This document shows, one piece after another, positions 57,338 to 64,000 of a stretch of 64,000 bases of DNA; position 1 is the first letter of the stretch, and each line of letters opens with the position of its first letter. The translations under genes were made by a program, and so were the position numbers. Below the pieces are notes generated by a model that was not told where the DNA came from, made no database searches, and saw only the letters and a list, made by a program, of their open reading frames with translations. This stretch comes from Boesenbergia rotunda. Taxonomy: Eukaryota; Streptophyta; Magnoliopsida; Zingiberales; Zingiberaceae. The DNA is taken from positions 98,259 through 162,258 of the forward strand of contig JAGFNQ010001187.1 of NCBI GenBank assembly GCA_024364735.1, given 5' to 3'.

Positions 57338-59899
57338 CCCTAGCTTGAGTTCGGTTGATTTTTCTTTCAATCCCCATAGGAATTGCGGCCAACTTAGGAT
57401 TGACCCTTCCTTTGATTTACAGCTTTACCTCGAGATTGGAAAACTAAGGGCGTGATTGTGTTCCCAGTTAACCCAGATCTGGCGTAGGGGAGGAAGAAGG
57501 TAAGCTTTGGTTAATTCTGATGGTTCTTGAACATTATTATGGGATGTTGGTTTGTTGTTCGATCTGTAACTTGGTTTTTGGTCTGATCTGGATTGCAGTT
57601 TGAATGGATCGTTCTTACTAGGTTTTTTTCTTGTTTCTATTGTTCATCATGTTCAGATTGAGGATTGGTGACATGTTGAAATGGATATAGATTGGAATTG
57701 GCTGCTGATTTGTTGGTGGATTGAAACAAGGTTTTGATTATGAATTCCAAATCTGTTGTGTTGCAGGTGTCTCAGGTCGAGGTTGTTATAGGAGTTGAGT
57801 TCCTAGTGGGATTTTTATAGTGTTAATTCTAATTTGGAATCTCTGTTTATAATGGAATGTTGTATTGGTTTGGAATGGGTTTTAATGTATGCTACTGAAC
57901 AGATTGGGGAAATTGGTTTTTGCTGAGTTGGTTTCTGTTGGATCGGTTTAGGTTGATAGTATGATGATGTTGTGAATTAAATTATGTGGATTGATGGGTG
58001 ATCATGTTTATTGACTGAGTTTCATATTGAACTTGCTTTTGGTGTTGGAACCGATACTGTATGTTTTCTTTGATGAGTATGGATGATAGGTTGGCTCCGT
58101 CTTAGATGAAATATGGTAGCTTTGCATTCTTGATCTTGTGGGGTTTTACCATACATTACAATAGGAGGGTTATGTGATGTTCGGTGATAGGTTCCAAGAA
58201 TGGTTCTTAGAGTGGTTAGGTTTGGGTTTAACTTTGTGGAATTAAACCTAATTGGGATAGTTGGGTTAATCCTAATACGACATGGTACTTAGCTTGGTTA
58301 GTATCAGTTATGATAGCTAAATTATATCCTTTGTTACAGGACTTTGTTTGCTTTGGACCATTGCACGGGAGGTTCTCTGTTGATACGAACATCGTACGAT
58401 TGAGGCGGGTACCCTTGACTTATCTTTTAAATATTGTCGTATTGTTATGCATGGTTCGTTATAGATAACAGTAAGTTTATATGCTATACCTGCCTTAGTA
58501 TACCTGTACTTGATATCTGTGACTTATCCTTGAGGTTATCTCCTTTTTAGCTTCATACAGTCTCAATAGTTGTTATGTGTATATATATGTGCATAGATGT
58601 AGTCATACGTTCCCTCGCATTTGACATTGATAGATCATTGGTTATTTCGTCAGTATACCTAGTAGGTTACTTGTATCCTATGATATAGGATTCAGACCTA
58701 TACCTAGCACACTGAGGTGTTAGTTGAGGACTTGGTGGGTGTTGTATGTGTTTGGGTCATGCACCATCCTTGCATTGTTGCATGCTGACGATCATCGGCT
58801 CCTATGTAGTCTGAGCCCATCGTCAGTTACATGAGGATATACACACACACCCACTCAGGAGTAGTGGCTACCATAGGTTGTGTGCATTTGCCCTGTATTG
58901 CTCCGTTCGACCACTATTTGGAAGGTGGTTGCGGGCGTGGTAGCAGCCAGGGATCCCTTCTCGTCCTGAGACACGAGAAGATGAGAGCGAGACTCCCCCA
59001 TTGCTTGGGGTAGGAGGGTGTCATCCACCAGCATCCTGTCCACTCGGTCACTCAGGAGCAGTGATAGCAGGGTACGTACAGTTGTCACAGCCCTACCCAC
59101 TCGAACGTTCATTTATGACAGGTGGACGATGATCTAACTGGCGTCAAGGGTGGCACATGTCATTGCACCATGTGTATATTTTGCATCGTGCATTGCTTGT
59201 TGCATTTGATTGATGCATTATGATTGACATGCATATACCGGATACCTGTTTACCTTGGATTATGTGTTATATTTGTTCTTTAGGGATTTATTCCACCCCT
59301 CTGCAGGATAGATGGATTCTGGTATGTACCTACATTCAGTACCTTCAGTGTATGTCTTTCTATAGTATATATGAGACTGTATCAGCGTGACTCTTATTGT
59401 TAGTATAACCTACTATGCATATCTGTTTAGGTATCCCCTGAGTTCGTTTGGACTCACACCGTTGTCTATGTTTTTATTTCAGGTTGAGATACTTGGAGTC
59501 GCCAGAAGAGTCCAGCAGCCAGTCCCTACCCATCGCGACGATAAAGTTTGTTTTGTACTTAGTAGTGCCTATGTTTTCATATTTAGTTATTGGAATTGTA
59601 TATGTCTTGGGAGTGTTGTTGTGTGCCCTAAGGGGTTTATGTATTTGTTGTTTTGTTGTAAGTCGGACCGGTCCGCAGTCAGGTATGGTTTACCATGTTT
59701 TATTTTATGTTCTGTCTTGATTTTTAGGCCTAAGGCAAAATAAATACTGCGTGGGTTGTATGGTTATTTGTATGTATGCGTAAATTGTCCGCCGGGCAGG
59801 GGAGGTGCTGTCCAATTTTCTATTGGATCAGCGGCTCCTGGGTCTCGGGGCGTGACACACAACATCTCTAAGTTTTAACGCTCCCGAGTCAGGGGGGTC

Positions 59900-61095
59900 C
59901 CAACTCAGAGTTTCCTGAAGTTCTAAGCGGACCAACTCCGCGCACCACTCAACTCGGTATCTTGGGTCGGGGATGTATTATACAAGAGGTCCTTCACTCA
60001 ACCTCTACCCAAGTGTCTGGGTGAGGAGGGCGCAGACTATGTACTGAGAGAGATTCATATGGAAGTCTGCGGAAGCCACGTTGGAGCTCGGGCTGTGGCC
60101 CGAAAAGCACTGCTGGCCGGGTATTATTGGCCGACCCTACAAAAGGACGCCGACAAAATGGTCTCCACGTGCTTGTCTTGTTAAAAGCACCATTATCTTC
60201 CTCACCGACCCGTGGAAACAATGAAGGCATCAGCGGTCTCCTGCCCCTTCGATCAATGGGGCATGGATATAGTGGGACCATTCCCGCTCGCCGCGGCTCA
60301 AAGGAAGTTCCTGTTAGTGGACGTCGACTACTTTTCTACGTGGATAGAAGCAGAGGCCCTGGCGCGCATCACCGTGCAGACCGTGATCATGTTCCTGTGG
60401 CAGAACATCCTATGCCGGTATGGAATTCTTCACAAACTCGTCTCAGATAACGGAAGGCAATTCCAGGGCCAGAAAATACAGGAATAGTGCTCGGCCTACG
60501 GCATTAAGCAAGCTTTCACCTCGGTGGCGTACCCGCAGAGTAATGGCCAAGCAGAAGTGGCCAATCGGGAAATACTGAGAGGGCTGAAGACCAAGCTGGA
60601 CCATACAGGAGGAAGTTGGGTGAACGAGCTGCCGAGCGTCTTGTGGGCTCTTCGGACCACACCCAAAGAAACTACGGGTCATACCCCTTTCCAGCTGGTC
60701 TATGGAAGTGAAGTCGTGGTGCCGGTCGAGGTCGGGTGTGAGTCGGACCGACGAAGAGCTTATAACGAAGACAATCCCGAAAGAAGGCCCCTGGAGCTGG
60801 ACTTGGTCGAAGAAATTCGAGATAAGGCAGCGGCCCGAATGTTCGCGTATTGGAAGAAGATGAAACAGAGATACCACTTAAAGGTACTGCCAGGACATTC
60901 CGGGTCGGAGACCTCGTCTGGAAAAGGATCAAGCCGGTCGGGGACGTCAGTAAATTAGAGCCACAGTCGGGAGGACCTTTTAAGATTGTCGAGAAGCTAG
61001 CTTCTGGAGCTTATTACTTAGAAAATGACAAGGGGAAGAGGCTCGATCGGCCATGGAGCGTGATTCACCTCCAGCCCTATCGGGAGGCAATGTGA
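59900..61095 (+). pseudogene. Tat-type gypsy integrase and pol C-terminus
   Basis: The reading begins within pol near VLYKRSFTQPL (59975). It continues with the HHCC finger (REIHMEVCGSH, then CLSC) and the integrase core with D at 60266 (WGMDIVGP), D at 60446 (SDNGRQF) and E at 60554 (NGQAEVANRE). The C-terminal GDLVWKRIKP and PWSVIHLQPY parts end in TGA at 61093. Stops lie at 60182 and 60485, and a frameshift lies near 60890. The protease, RT and RNase H parts are missing to the left, where the sequence joins the solo-LTR target. Confidence 0.85.
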
Positions 61096-62400
61096 AAATT
61101 TGTAATACAAGTGTACTGCCTAGCTGTAATGATAGTGAAAAGACAAGGTCCTCACTCAACTTGCAGGTATTCTAGACTCTCGTCTCCGCGCGAGTTATAA
61201 GCGGGCTCAGCTCCCGTGCACCCCTCGGTTCAGCTCTCAGTCGGATGCGTGGCGGCCCACGCTCCCTGAGTATCATCCGACCGAGAGTCCAGACTCTCGC
61301 CTTGCCAGCGAGTTATAAGCGGGCTTGCTCTCGTGCCCCACTCAGGTCAGTGTCTCCGATCGGACGCATGGCGGCCCACGCTCCCTGAGATCATCCGACC
61401 GAGAGACCAGACTCTCGCCTTACTATCGACTTATAAGCGGGCTTGCTCCCGTGCCACACTCAAGTCAGTGTCTCCGATCGGACGCGTGGCGGCCCACGCT
61501 CCTGAGAATCGGCCTGACCGGGTGTCCAGACTCTCGTTCTCACGAGTTATAAGTGGGCTCAGCTCCCGTGCACCCCTCGGTTTGACTCTCAGTCGGATGC
61601 GTGGCGGCCCACGCTCCCTGAGTATCATCCGACCGAGAGTCCAGGCTCTCGCCTCGCCAGCGAGTTATAAACGGGCTTGCTCCCGTGTCCCACTCAGGTC
61701 AGTGTCTCCGATCGGACGCGTGGCGGCCCACGCTCCTGAGAATCGGCCTGACCGGGTGTCCAGACTCTACGTCTCAGCACGAGTTATAACCAGGCCCAAC
61801 TCACATCCATCCCTCGGCTCGGCTCTCAGTCGAACGCGTGGCAACCCATGCTCCCTGAGTACCATCCGGCCGAGTGTCTAATTTCTCGCCTTCATGCGAC
61901 CTACGATCAGATAAGTCTTCATGACTTCCTTACCTTATCTCCCCGGCCGGGCGCGTGGCTACCCACGCTATCCAAAATCACACTGACTCAATGATGATGC
62001 TCTGAATTGCCCGCGCTGGCAGCTTTATGCATTCGGCTTTGTTCTGGTCGCTGAACACTTCGTCAACTTCCCCGAGTGACCTACACTTAGAAGTTATAGC
62101 ACTCCAAGTGTTTAACTCAGTCACTCGCACGGTCGAATCGCTTGACTGCGGTCTCATCCGAGTGGTTTAAACTATTGCACTCAAATGTTTAATACAATCA
62201 CTTGCAAAGCCGTGTTAATCGATTGTACTCTCATTCGAGTCGCTCTCGCTAACAATCGCCCGAGCCATCAACATTCGAAAGAGAAGACTATTGCATCCGA
62301 AAAAGCTTGAGCAAAGGAAAAGTTATATTTAACAAGTAGGGACATTACAAAATTTGAGGTGAGTCGCCTCTGCAAGATGAAAGAAAGAGAATCCAAAAAC
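61096..62400 (+). repeat. Probable gypsy 3' region/LTR with tandem array
   Basis: It follows pol directly and is occupied first by the 118-bp array, then by 'cactcgcacggtcgaatcgcttgactgcg' type sequence. LTR ends were not identified. No gene is seen. Confidence 0.5.
61174..61905. repeat. 118-bp tandem array, about six copies
   Basis: 'gagttataa' anchors lie at 61192, 61310, 61428, 61544, 61662 and 61781, giving periods of 116-119. Each unit carries 'cagactctcg', 'cggatgcgtggcggcccacgct' and 'atccgaccgag'. Alternate units are more similar to each other than to neighbours, which suggests a two-unit higher-order repeat. Confidence 0.9.
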
Positions 62401-62407
62401 TCGACCC

Positions 62408-63967
62408 TCATTTGAAGGGTCGGTGGACCTCCTTGGGCATGTCTTGGGGCATGCCTGTGGATTTGATGACTGAAGAGGGCAGGTCGGGGGCTATGTATCC
62501 TCCCTGCTTGAGCTGATCGAACATGTTGTGCAGTTGATGCTTCATCATAGCTCGGATCCGCCCAGAGAGCTGTTGGCTGAACTCCATAGAGTTGATGTAT
62601 TCAACCCTACGGGCGTCCCACCGACCGGCTTCCCCTTCCTTATAGACACGCAGCTCCGCTCGAGCCGCCTCCCACTCGGCCTTCTCCGCCTTCAGGCGGT
62701 CGAGCTCCTCCTTCTGGTTGTGCAAGGCTTGGTCCTTGGAGGTTAGCTCGGCGGCCAACTCCCTTGCCCGCTTCGCTTGGGCCGTCACTTCGGCTTCCTT
62801 GGCCTTGAGTGGGCCTTGAGGGAATCAGCAGCTACGGACGCCTCCCGAAGATCGGCGTCGGCCTTGGTTTGTTTGGCCAGGGTTTTCGCCTAGATAGCCC
62901 AAGCCTTCCGCTCAAAATACTCCAGGCTGGAGATCCTGAGTTTCGACTGAGCATCAGCCAAGTCAGCTGTCTCGGCTTGGCTGCGGGCGACCCCCAGCTG
63001 CTCTTCAGAATGAGCCAACTGATCATGGAGGGTTGTGACCTCGGTCCGTAGATCGCTCAAAGTGGACTCACTGGAAACGAGCTGAGTGTGCTTCAGCCGA
63101 GTCTCCAAGAGTTCCACCTTCCTCTCGGCTTGTTCCCGGGTCGAGGCGTGGGTCAAGAGGGTCACAGAGAGACTATGGCATGACCCCCAGAACTGCAAAA
63201 AGACAAAGGACATAAGATCAGAAAACTAAGCAATCGGTGAAAAAAGAAAGCGAGCCCATACATACCTGAGTGGCCTGGAGAAAAAACGCGTCAGCCTTGC
63301 TGCTGGACCCCAGCAATAGGATCCCTCTAGTCCCTACACATAGCGGTCAGCTACCGACCCGTACATGCGAAGTTCTTGGCGTCGATCAGGTAGCTCACCC
63401 TGCGGCGCGCCAAGACGACAATTCGACCGAGTAGGCACCAGAAGGTGCATCATCGGCCGGTTGATTTGGCCCTCCGTAGGTGGGGTTCCTAACCTCTCTG
63501 GTAAGGGCAGGTCGGGCATGCCGGAGGAGATTGAGGGGGCAGCATCAGGGACTGAGGCGGAGGTCGTTGGAGGGGCTCCCGAGGTAGGGGCCGCCTTCCT
63601 TTTCTTCTTTTTCTTCTAGCGCTTGCTGGGAGAAGGCCGGGGCGAGTCCCAGGTCGAGAAAGAAGTCCGTCGATGCTTTGAGGAAGAAAGCTGCTCGGCT
63701 GCTGCTGGTAGCGCTGTCTCGGGAACGGAGACTGCGGGTGTTTGCTCTAGGGCAGCTGGAGCCACGGCCGTTGAAGCGGCCCCGATCGGGGTGTTCTCTC
63801 TGGCCTGCAACTCGAAGGCCAGCCGAGCTTCCAAATCGGCGTCGTCTAGGCCGAAGCCTTCCGCTAGGGCTGCGGCCAACATTGACACAACTGCAAGAAT
63901 GACATAAAAAATGTTCAAAAGGAACATCATGATACTTACCAACAGGGGCCAACCGTGAAGTCGGCAC
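62408..63967 (-). CDS. Gypsy-type transposon protein, C-terminal part with coiled coil, two short introns
   Basis: Minus-strand exons are joined by canonical introns at 63891-63939 (GTAAGT...TTGCAG) and 63193-63265 (GTATGT...TTGCAG). The upstream exon gives PVVVSMLAAALAEGFGLDD, an alanine- and serine-rich stretch and basic KKKKRK. The middle exon has proline-rich text and MYGSVADRYV, and the last ones are long heptad-rich coiled coils with LAAELTSKDQALHNQKEELDRL. This matches the C-terminal form of the plant 'putative gypsy-type transposon' proteins. A stop at the V-stop-GLEGS place near 63335, one after 63616 and a frameshift near 62815 suggest decay. It continues beyond the right edge. Confidence 0.55.
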
Positions 63968-64000
63968 GGGGCTGAGGCCGAAGGCAGAAAGGAGCTCCTC

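Larger units (their letters stand above)
52951..59857 (-). mobile_element. Solo LTR of TGTCACGCCCC gypsy type, target duplication CACAA, with nested copia
   Basis: The minus strand begins TGTCACGCCCCGAGACCC and ends GTATTTTACA, flanked by CACAA at 52946-52950 and 59858-59862. Subtracting the nested copia (53741-57337 plus 5 bp) leaves about 3305 bp. The long LTR and this start are typical of chromovirus-type Ty3/gypsy elements (Tekay/Del). It holds no primer site or coding domain of its own. A GC-rich part at 53340-53640 and a T/G-rich part at 57480-59800 hold only chance frames. Confidence 0.85.

Noticed and set aside
60443..60932. Minus-strand frames of 86-144 codons
   Set aside because: They are antisense shadows of the gypsy integrase, which shows its full D, D, E set on the plus strand.
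61333..61881. 182-codon frame with repeating 'SVSPIGRVAAHAPENRPDRVSRL' type peptides
   Set aside because: It follows the 118-bp array, whose unit is close to a multiple of three only in places.
61174..61905. Array with regular spacing that might suggest CRISPR
   Set aside because: There are no distinct spacers, the units are contiguous, and the genome is a plant nuclear genome.
62528..63051. Plus-strand frames of 72-80 codons
   Set aside because: They are complementary shadows of the minus-strand coiled-coil exons.

Overview
This window looks like an intergenic-to-genic stretch of a large, repeat-rich flowering-plant nuclear genome. The evidence is nested LTR retrotransposons with plant-type primer sites, an L1-type and an RTE-type LINE, a tRNA-derived SINE, MULE and hAT pieces, and one split plant gene with GT-AG introns. 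A Sirevirus-like Ty1/copia with many polypurine tracts and palindromic LTR modules suggests a monocot, but I cannot name the species.

Layout. Positions 1-20785 are best read as one old minus-strand copia element (here 'element M'). Its 3' LTR (4332-7778, continuing off the left edge) carries two insertions of a second LTR family (1-4331 and 4858-7095), and the first of these carries a Ty3/gypsy-type solo LTR (1661-4200). Its interior (7779-19363) is split by a plus-strand Sirevirus-like unit: a truncated pol end (7861-9390), a shared LTR (9391-10329), a one-frame gag-pol with stop codons (10387-15135) and a 3' LTR (16099-17032). Element M resumes with gag remnants, a primer-binding site and its 5' LTR (19364-20785). 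Positions 20786-30650 hold copia scraps, a SINE with a 17-bp target duplication, a BED-finger hAT fragment, and a minus-strand gypsy gag-protease remnant split by a second solo LTR (24779-28042).

Positions 30906-49726 contain the only host gene I can support: the last four coding exons, minus strand, of a membrane-associated progesterone/steroid-binding (MAPR/neudesin-like, cytochrome b5-type) protein. Two introns are about 8.4 and 8.7 kb. They hold an L1-type LINE broken by a MULE-type foldback MITE, a solo LTR and an RTE fragment, then a gag-bearing copia remnant and a Ulp1-protease-like reading region on the opposite strand. The upstream exons for the heme-binding core were not found in the window.

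Positions 51380-64000 return to transposons. A gypsy-type region contains a 'putative gypsy transposon' domain fragment, then a 3.3-kb solo LTR (52951-59857, target duplication CACAA) that itself carries a young gag-only copia element (53741-57337, target duplication CCCTA). A Tat-type gypsy integrase (59900-61095), a 118-bp tandem array, and a spliced minus-strand coiled-coil gene of the gypsy-transposon type run to the right edge.

All boundaries, target duplications and splice sites were read directly from the sequence. Lineage names rest on recalled family hallmarks and were not checked by search.
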